A stretch of 64,000 nucleotides of DNA from Myxococcales bacterium (lineage in GTDB: Bacteria > Myxococcota_A > Polyangia > Polyangiales > Polyangiaceae). The first letter of the stretch is position 1. Each line of letters begins with the position of its first letter. The notes beneath the pieces are model-generated. The model was not told where the DNA came from and made no database searches. It saw only the letters and a list, made by a program, of their open reading frames with translations. Shown piece after piece: positions 28,162 through 36,319 of the stretch. Location: positions 1 to 64,000 of the forward strand of contig JANYHK010000047.1 of NCBI GenBank assembly GCA_025359105.1, in the 5' to 3' direction. A program made the position numbers and the translations under genes.

Positions 28162-29157
28162 TCAATCCGATCCGGCGTCCACGCTGCACGCGCCGTCGGC
28201 GGCGACGGCCCCGTCCGGGAGGGGCGCGTTGAACGTGCCGGCAGGCGACTTGATCTCCGACCACGGTCCGCACGTGGGCGAGCTCGCCGTCTTGGTCGGG
28301 CAGGTCGTGCTGACGACCACGCCGCTCGCCTTCCGGCATGCCGCCGGCGGAAGGTGCAGCCTTCCCCCGACCTCCGTCCAGCCGGCGGCCGTGGCGTTGT
28401 CGAGGGGAACGAGGCAGGTGTCGCTCCCGTCGTCGCAGATCCCGCCTTGGCATCGTGCGCTCACCAGCGCGATGTTGGTGCGGGTCGGATCGCCGGCGGG
28501 CTTCGCGATCGTGCAATTGGCGTCGGGCTGCACGACTTGCGCGCCGGCGAAGCACGCGAGCGCGTCGAAACAGGTACCGTCGCCGGCGCCCGCGTGGCCC
28601 CCTCCGAAGACGAGCGCGTCGTCGTAGTCGGGCAACGTCGCCGAATCGAGGGCGAAGTCCACGCACTCACCGCCAAGGCAGGTGAGCCCGTCGACCGGGC
28701 AATTGCCCTCGACGTAGGTGTCCGGGGCTGGGTTCTGTTTGGCGAAGCCGATGCAGACCCACTCGAGGTGGATCCGCAGGAGCGCGACGCGATCGACCGG
28801 GATCGTGGTCGTGACCTCGCGAAGAAGGAGCGGCATCCCCACCACCGAATGCCCGCCTGGGAGGGTCGAGAGGCCGGCGGCGACGCGAATTTGCACTTTG
28901 GTTGTCGGATCGCCGTTGCTCACGATGGCGAACGTCATGGGAAACGAGTTGGGCAGGCTGCGCTGCCCGAACTCCTTGATCGTGTCGAGCTTCGACGGGC
29001 CCGCTGTCGTGATGACGTCGATGTGGAGCTCGTCGAAGTCGACGCCGGGCGTGAGATCCGAATCGATCGCAACGATGATTTCACCGGGCGCGTGCTTCGT
29101 CTTGCACGAGAGCAGGGCCGCGAGGCCCGTAAGGGCGAAGACGAGGGCGCGCTTCAT
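28162..29157 (-). CDS. Cys-rich lipoprotein, hypothetical
   Basis: A 331-residue lipoprotein (LSC lipobox near residue 18). The N-terminal half is beta-rich (GEIIVAIDSDLTPGVDFDEL, VQIRVAAGLSTLPGG). The second half has many Cys (VEGNCPVDGLTCLGGEC, TCFDALACFAG, CQGGICDDGSDTC), probably disulfide-bonded. It is the third gene of the kinase operon, one base after the PEGA-protein stop. Envelope location; function unknown. Confidence 0.78.
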   Translation of the reverse strand: MKRALVFALTGLAALLSCKTKHAPGEIIVAIDSDLTPGVDFDELHIDVITTAGPSKLDTIKEFGQRSLPNSFPMTFAIVSNGDPTTKVQIRVAAGLSTLPGGHSVVGMPLLLREVTTTIPVDRVALLRIHLEWVCIGFAKQNPAPDTYVEGNCPVDGLTCLGGECVDFALDSATLPDYDDALVFGGGHAGAGDGTCFDALACFAGAQVVQPDANCTIAKPAGDPTRTNIALVSARCQGGICDDGSDTCLVPLDNATAAGWTEVGGRLHLPPAACRKASGVVVSTTCPTKTASSPTCGPWSEIKSPAGTFNAPLPDGAVAADGACSVDAGSD

Positions 29158-29158
29158 G

Positions 29159-30106
29159 TCACGGAACCTGGTACGTCCCGATGGACCCGTGAGTCGTCGG
29201 TCCCGGCGCCGACGGCGACGGGCGGAGTAGGAAGTAGCCGCCAACGACGAGCCCGGCGGCGAGCACAGTACCTCCCGCGATCCACGGCCACGTCGCGGCG
29301 GATTCGCGCTCGAGCTCGACGTAGAGGGTGCGTTGCTCGTTGTCCTTGACGGCCACTTCGTGGCGCTGCGTCTTCTTGCCGTCGCCGCTCACGATGACGA
29401 TATGCGGCGCGCTCGACAGCGTGCCTGACCACTGCGTGTCACCGACGGCGCGTCCGTCGAGGGTGATCACGTCGCGCGCCTTGGCCACGACGAGCAGGCG
29501 CCCTTCGTGGATCTCGCGCTCCAGGTCGGCGCGCACCGTGAGCGGGCTCCCTCCACGAATGTCCGGTGAAAGCGCGCGATCCTTGTAGCCATCCAGATGA
29601 AATCGAAATGTGCGTGTCCCGGCGACGCCTGCGATGACGAGCACGGGATGCTCGAGCGGCGTCGTGCCGAGGCGCTCGCCATCGAGCGTGACTTCGGCCC
29701 CGGCCGGCTGCGACGTAACGGTCACCGCAGCAACGAGGGCCATGAGCGCCGCGCGGAACTCCACCGCCTCCGTGCGCTCCGCCGCCGTAAGGGGCGCGCC
29801 CGATGCGAGGTACTCATCCACGAGCGGGAGCGCCTTGTCGTACTGATGCAAGTTCTTGTGGCACACCGAGATGTTCCAAAGGAGGCGCGGTTCCCTGGAG
29901 AGCTCGTGCGCGTAGCGGAATTTCGCGAGCGCTCCCGCGTTGTCACCGCTGCGGTAGAGATTGCGACCGAGCTCGTACTCGCGCTTCGCGTCGCCCGTGA
30001 GCGCTTGCGCGAGCGGCGGAGGATCGCGACGCTGCGCGGTCGCCGGCGTCGCGTGGACGCCGAGCGCGAGCACCGTCAAGAGAAGGACGGCGCGCGGGCG
30101 CGTCAC
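29159..30106 (-). CDS. TPR/PEGA-domain membrane protein
   Basis: A 315-residue protein. A Sec signal (about 1-24, TPATAQ) is followed by a TPR-like region (YELGRNLYRSGDNAGALAKF, LLWNISVCHKNLHQYDKAL). PEGA repeats come next (SQPAGAEVTLDGERLGTTPL, AKARDVITLDGRAVGDTQW), and a C-terminal transmembrane helix (TWPWIAGGTVLAAGLVVGGY) ends the protein. This layout is common in Myxococcota envelope signalling. The GTG start overlaps the kinase stop (GTGA) and it is co-transcribed with the kinase. Confidence 0.85.
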   Translation of the reverse strand: MTRPRAVLLLTVLALGVHATPATAQRRDPPPLAQALTGDAKREYELGRNLYRSGDNAGALAKFRYAHELSREPRLLWNISVCHKNLHQYDKALPLVDEYLASGAPLTAAERTEAVEFRAALMALVAAVTVTSQPAGAEVTLDGERLGTTPLEHPVLVIAGVAGTRTFRFHLDGYKDRALSPDIRGGSPLTVRADLEREIHEGRLLVVAKARDVITLDGRAVGDTQWSGTLSSAPHIVIVSGDGKKTQRHEVAVKDNEQRTLYVELERESAATWPWIAGGTVLAAGLVVGGYFLLRPSPSAPGPTTHGSIGTYQVP

Positions 30107-31518
30107 TTGATCTCGACCTCGAGGCCGGTGTGCGACGTCGCGGTCGCCGCGGGACCACGACGGGGGGCGTCGGGACGCGGCGGCGTCACGGACCGCGCGG
30201 CCGTCGGCACGGATGCATCAACCGCGGGCAGCGGAGCGCTGGGAGGCGGCGGCGTCACGGAGGGCTCGATGCGCGCGGGAAGCGTTGTGGCCGCCGACTC
30301 CGGCGGAACCGCGCTTGGCGCAGCTGGCTTGGTCGGCGGCCGCGACGAGACCCAGACGACCGCCCCGGCAACGACGACGAACGCCGCCACACCGAGAGGT
30401 GCACGGCTCGCGGGGCGCGACACCGGCGCAGGCGGGGCGGACGGCGCAGCTGCGAGCGAGTGCCCCTGCTGCGTGGAAGAACCCGACTTCTGGAGCTCCG
30501 GTTCGTCGAGCGCCGCGGTCACCCGTCCGCCCGAGGCGGACTCCGCGGGCTTCGGCGCAGGGTCAGCGGAGCTCGGCACCGTCGCCGCGAACGCGCTCAC
30601 GGCGCGCAGCGTGCGCGAGAGCCGATCGACCGTCTTCACGGCCGCGTCACTCGACGCAAACGGCGCGAGCGCGCGCGCCAGCTTGGCGACGTCCGCAAAG
30701 CGCTTGTCGGGATCCTTCTCCAGGCAGCGCATCACGGCTCGTTCGAGATCCGCAGACACCTCGGGCCGCGCCTCCGCGAGCGGCGCCGGGGGATCGGCGG
30801 CGATCCGCGCCGTGAGCGCCGTCGCGGTTGGGCCCGAGAAGGGAAGCTTCGCCGTGAGAAGCTGGTAGAGGACGACGCCGAGCGACCAGATGTCCGTGCG
30901 CGCGTCGACGTCCTTGGACGAGCGCAGCTGCTCGGGCGACATGTAGTAGGGCGATCCGAGAACCGCCGTCTTGTGCGTGAGCGACAAGTCGGCGTCCCCG
31001 TCGTCCGCGTCGACCATCTTCGAGATGCCGAAGTCCAAGAGCTTCACGACGTGCTCACCGTCCGCGCTCGTCGTCACGAACAGGTTCGCGGGCTTCAAAT
31101 CGCGATGAATGAGACCGAGCGCGTGCGCCTCCGCCAACGCTTCGCACGCTTCGAGCAAGTAGTCGACGGCGCGCGCGATCGGGAGCGCGCCGTCCGCCTT
31201 GACGATCTCGGCGAGATCGCGCCCCTCGAGGTATTCCATGACGATGAACGGCGCGCCGTCGTCCTGATCGTCGACGTCGAGAATGCGAACGACGTGATCG
31301 CTCTTGAGCTTCGCCGCCGCGCGCGCTTCACGTGCAAAACGCTCGACGAGCTCGGGGCGTGCCAGGCACTCAGGCTTCAGCACCTTGATCGCGACGCGCT
31401 GGTCGAGCCGAAGGTGGCGCGCCGCCACGACCATCCCCATCCCGCCGCTCCCCAAGACGCGCTCGACGCGGTATTTCCCGCGCAGAACGTCACCTTCGCG
31501 CAGAGACTGGGGGTCCAC
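30103..31518 (-). CDS. Transmembrane serine/threonine protein kinase
   Basis: A 471-residue Hanks kinase with a GTG start. Motifs are VLGSGGMGMVVAA, VAIKVLKPE (Lys45), LIHRDLKPANLF, LLDFGISKM and YMSPEQL. The kinase domain ends near 275. A juxtamembrane region, one transmembrane helix (LGVAAFVVVAGAVVWVSS) and a Pro/Ala-rich periplasmic tail follow. Its gene is divergent from the FHA/sigma-54 activator, 60 bases apart. It is a good candidate to phosphorylate a target read by that FHA domain; this is inference. Confidence 0.93.
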   Translation of the reverse strand: MDPQSLREGDVLRGKYRVERVLGSGGMGMVVAARHLRLDQRVAIKVLKPECLARPELVERFAREARAAAKLKSDHVVRILDVDDQDDGAPFIVMEYLEGRDLAEIVKADGALPIARAVDYLLEACEALAEAHALGLIHRDLKPANLFVTTSADGEHVVKLLDFGISKMVDADDGDADLSLTHKTAVLGSPYYMSPEQLRSSKDVDARTDIWSLGVVLYQLLTAKLPFSGPTATALTARIAADPPAPLAEARPEVSADLERAVMRCLEKDPDKRFADVAKLARALAPFASSDAAVKTVDRLSRTLRAVSAFAATVPSSADPAPKPAESASGGRVTAALDEPELQKSGSSTQQGHSLAAAPSAPPAPVSRPASRAPLGVAAFVVVAGAVVWVSSRPPTKPAAPSAVPPESAATTLPARIEPSVTPPPPSAPLPAVDASVPTAARSVTPPRPDAPRRGPAATATSHTGLEVEIK

Positions 31519-31578
31519 GCGGTCAGGATAGACGAATGGTTCTGGACGGGCCAATGCGCCCCCGCGCACAATGCCCGT

Positions 31579-32976
31579 GTGGGTGACAAGTCCTCTCCGC
31601 CGGATGACGGTCATCAGACGGCGGCCGTGACGCACGCGTCGGCCGCCCCCTCGACCCCGATGAAGGTGGTGGTCCTCGCGGGCCCGGACGAAGGACGCGA
31701 GGTCCCGCTCGACCGCACCGTGGAGATTGGTGCCGATCCGGCCTGTCACCTCGTTCTGCAGGATGCCGCCGTGTCGCGACGGCACACGTCGGTGTCCATC
31801 GTCGGGGGAAAGCTCGTCGTGCGCGATCTCGGCAGCCGCAATGGGACGCTCCTCGGGGGCGCGCGCATCAAGGAGGCGCAGGTGCCGCTCGGCGCCGTCC
31901 TCACCATCGGCAAGACGACGATTGCGATCCAGCCGCGCTGGTACATCCGCGAGGTCTCTCCCTCCAAGGCGCGCAGCTTCGGCGAGCTCATCGGCGAGTC
32001 CGTTCCGATGCGCGAGGTGTTTGCGCTCCTCGAACGCGCGGCCCCGGCAGACGTCACGGTCCTCATCGAAGGCGAGAGCGGCACGGGCAAAGAGCTGGCG
32101 GCGCGTTCGATCCATACGGCTTCGAGTCGCGCGAAGGGGCCATACGTCGTCTTCGACTGCGGCTCGGTGCCGGCGGACCTCGCCGAGAGCGAGCTGTTCG
32201 GGCACAAGCGCGGCGCCTTCTCGGGCGCGACGGCGGATCGCCAGGGGGCGTTCCAGCGCGCGCACGGTGGAACGCTCTGCCTCGACGAGCTCGGGGAGCT
32301 GCCCCTCGAGCTCCAGCCGAAGCTCCTGCGCGTGCTGGAGGCGGGCGAGGTCCGTCCGGTCGGCGAGGACGCGCCGCGCAAGGTGGACGTGCGCGTCATC
32401 GCCGCCACGAACCGCGATCTCAACGCCGAGGCGCAACGCGGTCGTTTCCGGCCCGATCTGCTCTATCGCTTGGAGGTCGTTCGCGTGCGCCTTCCGCCCC
32501 TGCGTCAACGACCGGGCGACGTCCCGGCGCTCGTGGCGCACCTCCTCGCCGGCAAGCTTCCACCCGGCGATACTATCGACGGTGACAACCTCACCCGCCT
32601 GATCTCGTACAGCTGGCCGGGTAACGTCCGCGAGCTTCGCAACGCACTCGCACGCGCGGTCACCCTGGGCGGCACCCCGGGGAAGCCCGCGGCCTTCGCG
32701 AAGCTCGTCTTCAACCTCGGGCCTGCCTCGTCGGCGCCCGCGACGATCGGCAAGGAGTTCCCGGGCGTCTCGAACAAGGTGCCGTACAAGGAGGCGAAGG
32801 CGCAGCTCCTCGAAGGCTTCGAGCGCGCGTACGTGTCGGCCCTCATGGAGCATCACGGCGGGAACATCCAGCGCGCAGCCGCGGCTGCGGGTCTCAGCCG
32901 GAAGCATCTCTACGAGCTGCTCCGTCGCGCTGACGTCGACGCACCCGACGGCGACGATTCCGCGGACCGCGAATGA
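31579..32976 (+). CDS. FHA-type sigma-54 activator (bacterial enhancer-binding protein)
   Basis: A 465-residue activator. The N-terminal FHA domain (about 48-118: VSRRHTSVSI, GSRNGTLLG) replaces a receiver. The AAA+ domain has Walker A GESGTGKE (165-172), the sigma-54 contact loop GAFSGA (212-217, Ser for the usual Thr) and Walker B GGTLCLDE. It ends with a Fis-type helix-turn-helix (NIQRAAAAAGLSRKHLYELL). The GTG at 31579 gives the full FHA; an ATG at 31660 would still include it. The likely targets are the four -24/-12 promoters nearby. Confidence 0.94.
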   Translation: MGDKSSPPDDGHQTAAVTHASAAPSTPMKVVVLAGPDEGREVPLDRTVEIGADPACHLVLQDAAVSRRHTSVSIVGGKLVVRDLGSRNGTLLGGARIKEAQVPLGAVLTIGKTTIAIQPRWYIREVSPSKARSFGELIGESVPMREVFALLERAAPADVTVLIEGESGTGKELAARSIHTASSRAKGPYVVFDCGSVPADLAESELFGHKRGAFSGATADRQGAFQRAHGGTLCLDELGELPLELQPKLLRVLEAGEVRPVGEDAPRKVDVRVIAATNRDLNAEAQRGRFRPDLLYRLEVVRVRLPPLRQRPGDVPALVAHLLAGKLPPGDTIDGDNLTRLISYSWPGNVRELRNALARAVTLGGTPGKPAAFAKLVFNLGPASSAPATIGKEFPGVSNKVPYKEAKAQLLEGFERAYVSALMEHHGGNIQRAAAAAGLSRKHLYELLRRADVDAPDGDDSADRE

Positions 32977-32980
32977 GGGG

Positions 32981-33406
32981 CTAATCGGGCACCCCGCATT
33001 CACGCGCACAGTGCGCCTTCTGGCATGCCACGCGGGATGCGGCGAGCGGGCTGGAGCGCGTGAACGCGCTCCAACACCGCGCCGCCGCCAACGGCTCGAC
33101 GGGCGTAGCGGCGGTGCATTCGTCGAGCGAGTCGGCCGCCGCGCCGCACGTCGCGTCGTCGTAGCAATCGAAGCGCTCTTCGCAGCAGGCCGCGTTCTCG
33201 CAGAGATCGCAGGTATCGTCGACGTAGCCCCCCTGTGGAAGGCAGCGCGGATCGGTCGTACCGTTCGCGCTGCCACGGCCGGATTCGACGGTCTCGCTCT
33301 CCGAGTGGCCGCCTGGGCCCCCTTCACGAGCGACGGCGCCGCCGCAGGCCGCAAGAGTCGCGAACACGAGCACGCTTACAACAAGCTCTGTCGTCCTAAT
33401 GCGCAT
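32981..33406 (-). CDS. Small Cys-rich lipoprotein
   Basis: A 141-residue lipoprotein. The signal MRIRTTELVVSVLVFATLAAC gives Cys21. After a Gly/Ser linker, a compact domain with 12 Cys follows (CDLCENAACCEERFDCYD, CTAATPVEPL, CQKAHCARECG). It resembles the Cys-rich lipoprotein domains common in Polyangia; the fold is probably disulfide-held. It is convergent with the activator gene, four bases apart. A very good -24/-12 promoter lies 18 bases before the ATG, giving an unusually short leader of about 6 bases. Confidence 0.8.
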   Translation of the reverse strand: MRIRTTELVVSVLVFATLAACGGAVAREGGPGGHSESETVESGRGSANGTTDPRCLPQGGYVDDTCDLCENAACCEERFDCYDDATCGAAADSLDECTAATPVEPLAAARCWSAFTRSSPLAASRVACQKAHCARECGVPD

Positions 33407-33421
33407 CTCGAACGCGGACAG

Positions 33422-33438
33422 CAGCAACGCCCGTGCCG
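33422..33438 (-). promoter_or_regulatory. Sigma-54 (-24/-12) promoter, site C
   Basis: The minus strand reads GGCACGGGCGTTGCTG with GG-N10-GC, nearly the full consensus. The predicted start near 33412 leaves about six bases before the ATG at 33406, so translation may be near-leaderless. Confidence 0.8.
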
Positions 33439-33490
33439 CGCAGGAATTCTCGACGTTCCGGGAGCACGGGGTCGCGAACGCACACCGTGA

Positions 33491-33520
33491 GGTAACGTTC
33501 ACGCGGCGCGGCTGGTCACC
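33491..33520. promoter_or_regulatory. Paired half-sites GGTAAC-N18-GTCACC, site C
   Basis: Inverted half-sites (GTGAGGTAAC and, reversed, CGGGGTGACC) lie 79-108 bases upstream of predicted promoter C. The geometry matches site A within one base. They overlap the end of the Gfo/Idh/MocA remnant. Confidence 0.55.
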
Positions 33521-34208
33521 CCGACGACGTCTCCGAAAAGCTTGCTTCGACCAATGCGCACGCCGCCACGTTGGCTCGGCCATCCTCCGACGGCTCGGCT
33601 CGCGTCGTCGCATCCGCGACCCGAGAGGAGAAGTGCTCGACCTGGTGCAAGAAGTGGTTTGCGCCAGCCGCGACGATCGTCTCCACGTCCCGGCCGCGGA
33701 CGATCCGAATAGACGTCTCGTCCCATCGGGGAGCGAAGGGATGCTCGATCTCGATCCGCCCCTGCTCCCCTTCCACGGAGAGGTGCTCGCGACGTGCATC
33801 CACGAGGGAGCCGTGCGCGAAAGCGGTGCAGGCCTCCCCAAAGTCGAGCAGCGCGCTGCTTCTGCGATCGACCCCAGTGGCCACGCGCTCGGCGAAGATC
33901 GCACCGGAAGCGATGCGCTCGCGGATCACCCGCCATTGCGGGTGATGGCGGTGCATGAACCCCTCGACGAGGCCGTTGGGCAGGCCGATGTAGACTGCGT
34001 CGACTTCCGTGTCGTCGAGCAGGGCGGCGTAAGAACCATAGGTCTTGGGCGCATTCACTTCGCGCCCTTTCCGCTCGGCGACCTCGCGGGTGCGTGAAGC
34101 TACCGCAATCAGCCGGCCGTTCTTCGCCCAATGGATGGCGGGCGCGATCGCACGTGTTGCGATCGAGCCGCAGCCAAGGATGCCCCACGCGACTGTCGCC
34201 ATGGCCAT
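33516..34208 (-). pseudogene. Gfo/Idh/MocA oxidoreductase with two internal deletions
   Basis: A 230-residue frame begins like an intact NAD(P)-binding oxidoreductase (WGILGCGSIATRAIAPAIH, DAVYIGLPNGL). It then jumps to MHRHHPQWRVIRERIASGAI, skipping the block with the EKP catalytic motif. A second jump to ERVATGVDRRSSALLDFGE omits the GGGALLDxGxY block. Family members are about 330 residues. Both losses keep the frame. The product cannot be a normal enzyme, so I call a decayed gene; a reduced protein with another role is the alternative. Confidence 0.72.
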
Positions 34209-34246
34209 CGCCCGCGAAGGGTCGCAGGAACCGCGCGCGAGCGCGT

Positions 34247-34296
34247 GTCACCTCGAGGTGCGCGTTCCCCGCCCCGGCATGCAACCTCCAGGTAAC
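34247..34296. promoter_or_regulatory. Half-sites GTCACC and GGTAAC, site D
   Basis: GTCACCTCGAGGTG (34247-34260, containing the 12-base palindrome CACCTCGAGGTG) and CCAGGTAAC (34288-34296) lie about 56-105 bases upstream of predicted promoter D. The arms point outward here, unlike sites A-C, so the match is weaker. Confidence 0.45.
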
Positions 34297-34325
34297 GAAC
34301 CGCGCGAAAGTGCCCGAATCACGAG

Positions 34326-34341
34326 CGGCACACCCGTTGCT
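34326..34341 (+). promoter_or_regulatory. Sigma-54 (-24/-12) promoter, site D
   Basis: CGGCACACCCGTTGCT has GG-N10-GC with a consensus GGCAC and TTGCT. The predicted start near 34352 gives a 42-base leader before the GTG at 34394. Confidence 0.82.
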
Positions 34342-34393
34342 CCGCGTGGCGCGTCACTGTCCGGGGTCTCGTCGAACGTTTGGGAGGTCTCTA

Positions 34394-35383
34394 GTGATTC
34401 GTCGCGCGTCCCTTCCGCTTCTGGCTCTCGCCTGCAGCGCCGTCGCTTGCTCGGGGTCACCGTCGTCGTCCGACGCGACGGCGTCGAGCACTTCGGAGGC
34501 GCTGGGCTCCTGCAACGCGCCGAGCATGTTCATCATCGGCAGCCCGCGGAACTACGCGCAGGCGCTGCCGATGCAGTGCGTGAACGGCGCGTGGGAGGTC
34601 GACGAGCTCTTCGCGGGGACCGGCAACGTCTTTGCGGCCGGCGCGTTCAAGTTCGTCCAGAATGGCACGTTCAACGGCCCCAACTGGGGGGACCTCCGCC
34701 CCGCCGACGGCATCGCCGATCCGGGCGGCGATGAGAACGACATCGTCGTGCCGAACCCGGGGACGTACACGGTCCGCTTCGACGATCGCACGCTCCGCTA
34801 CACGCTCACGCGCAAACCTTCGCGCTGTGCGCAGCCGAGCATGTCCCTTCGCGGGAGCTTCAACGGCTGGGGCAAGCAGGACATGTTCTGCGTCGGCCAG
34901 GGGCAGTGGGCGGCGATCGCGATGTTCATCGGCCCGAACGAGCAGTACAAGCTCGACGCGCTCGGCGATTGGAGCACGAACTTCGGCGACGACAACGGCG
35001 ACGGGATCGCCGATCCCAGCGGCGCGAACATCGCCGCGCCGGGCGCCGGGCGCTACCTCGTGACCTTCGACGAGGGCTCTCTTCGCTACGCGCTCCGCTT
35101 CATCAGCCCCGCGTGCTCGCGGCCCACGACGTTCATTCGCTCTTCGAACAACGGCTGGCAAGCGGTGGCGATGGAGTGCGAGAACGGGCACTACGCCATC
35201 AACCTCGATGCGGGCTCGGGCGCCGAGTACAAATTCGACGCGTTCGGCGACTGGAGCCTCAACTGGGGCGACGACAACGGCGACCTCCGAGCCGACCAGA
35301 ACGGCGCGAACATCCGTCTCTCCGGCGTGCACCACGTCCACTTCTACAACGACGCGCGCTACGCCTACGACACGCACCAGTGA
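34394..35383 (+). CDS. Lipoprotein with three SusE/F-like modules
   Basis: A 329-residue lipoprotein. The GTG at 34394 follows GGGAGG. The lipobox is SAVAC. Three tandem modules of about 95 residues each start with a Cys (CNAPSMFIIG, CAQPSMSLRGSFNGW, CSRPTTFIRSSNNGW) and contain a turn like WSTNFGDDNGDGIAD. The turn and the overall pattern resemble SusE/SusF starch-binding modules, so it may bind carbohydrate at the surface. No SusC/D pair is near. Preceded by sigma-54 promoter D. Confidence 0.82.
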   Translation: MIRRASLPLLALACSAVACSGSPSSSDATASSTSEALGSCNAPSMFIIGSPRNYAQALPMQCVNGAWEVDELFAGTGNVFAAGAFKFVQNGTFNGPNWGDLRPADGIADPGGDENDIVVPNPGTYTVRFDDRTLRYTLTRKPSRCAQPSMSLRGSFNGWGKQDMFCVGQGQWAAIAMFIGPNEQYKLDALGDWSTNFGDDNGDGIADPSGANIAAPGAGRYLVTFDEGSLRYALRFISPACSRPTTFIRSSNNGWQAVAMECENGHYAINLDAGSGAEYKFDAFGDWSLNWGDDNGDLRADQNGANIRLSGVHHVHFYNDARYAYDTHQ

Positions 35384-35401
35384 TGCGGCCCTCGTCGCCG
35401 A

Positions 35402-35432
35402 GCAGTACCGGAACTGGACGTTCCGGTACTGC
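35402..35432. terminator. 13-bp stem between convergent lipoprotein genes
   Basis: GCAGTACCGGAAC, a TGGAC loop and GTTCCGGTACTGC form a perfect 13-base-pair hairpin between the stops at 35383 and 35450. There is no T-tract; a bidirectional end is likely. Confidence 0.7.
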
Positions 35433-35449
35433 AACTGAGAGGCGCACGA

Positions 35450-36211
35450 TCAGTCGGTGCCGGCATCGACGGGGACGACGTCGCACCACATCTTGCCCTC
35501 TGCGTTCGGTCCGCCGATGCAGTCGTAGCCGTCGCGCGGGCAGTCCGCCTTCGTCTTGCACGACTTGTAGCAGTTGCCGGGGCGGTCCTTCTCGCAGACC
35601 GCGCCGCCGGGGAGACCGTCGCAGTCCGCCTGCGTGTTGCAGCCGGACTTGGTGCACTGCCCGCCGGGGTCGCCGTTGCAGACGGTGAGCCCCGCCGCGC
35701 AGTCGGCGGCCGTGGTGCACGAGTCACCGACCTCGTGGAGCGGATCGCAGAACTTGTAGCCAGCCTTGCCGCCGACGCACCCATACCCCGGGCGCGTGCA
35801 GTCCGCGGAGGTGGTGCACTTGTGGTAGCAGTTGCCGGGGTTGGCCGCGCTGGCGGCGGGATCGTCGCAGATCGCACCGAACGCGTCGCACTGGCCGGCG
35901 CCCGTGCACGCGAGGGTGCACTGCCCGCCGGGATCGCCGTTGCACTCGGTGGCTCCTACGACGCAATCCGCGAGCGTCTTGCACGCGCCGCCGACCGGGC
36001 TGCTTCCGCGCGTTGCCACGCCGCTGTCCGGAGCCGGCGCGGCCGCGTCCGATTTCGAGGCGCCGGCATCGGGAGCTGAGGTCCCTCCGTCGGCCGCCGC
36101 CTGCGGAGAACCTTCGTCTCCGTCGGCGCCGTCGGTGTCTCCGCTCTTGCACGCGATGGAAGCCGCAAAGATCGAAAACGCAGCAAGGCCCGTGACGATC
36201 GAATGCCTCAT
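35450..36211 (-). CDS. Cys-rich lipoprotein with repeated modules
   Basis: A 253-residue lipoprotein (lipobox SIAC) with a low-complexity Asp/Ala/Gly/Ser linker. The Cys-rich body repeats a module: CKTLADCVVGATECNGDPGG...C and CTTAADCAAGLTVCNGDPGG...C, each followed by CYHKC or CYKSC units. AAGGAG precedes the ATG at 36211. Such Cys/Asp/Gly modules occur in many Polyangia surface proteins of unknown role. Promoter B and paired half-sites lie upstream. Confidence 0.84.
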   Translation of the reverse strand: MRHSIVTGLAAFSIFAASIACKSGDTDGADGDEGSPQAAADGGTSAPDAGASKSDAAAPAPDSGVATRGSSPVGGACKTLADCVVGATECNGDPGGQCTLACTGAGQCDAFGAICDDPAASAANPGNCYHKCTTSADCTRPGYGCVGGKAGYKFCDPLHEVGDSCTTAADCAAGLTVCNGDPGGQCTKSGCNTQADCDGLPGGAVCEKDRPGNCYKSCKTKADCPRDGYDCIGGPNAEGKMWCDVVPVDAGTD

Positions 36212-36262
36212 GGTCGTTCTCCTTGGGAAGGGCGAGCCCGACTGCTCGCGTGGAGACGTCAA

Positions 36263-36279
36263 GAGCAACGGCCATACCC
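36263..36279 (-). promoter_or_regulatory. Sigma-54-like (-24/-12) promoter, site B
   Basis: The minus strand reads GGGTATGGCCGTTGCTC with GG-N10-GC and a good TTGCT, but the -24 part is poor. Predicted start near 36253, a 42-base leader before 36211. Confidence 0.6.
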
Positions 36280-36319
36280 AGCGGGGAAATGCGCCAAGCG
36301 GACTCTTCGCGAACGTCGA

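Noticed and set aside
30103-33354. Very long minus-strand open frame over the kinase and the sigma-54 activator
   Set aside because: The part beyond 31518 is the antisense shadow of the activator; its translation is Arg-rich without domains.
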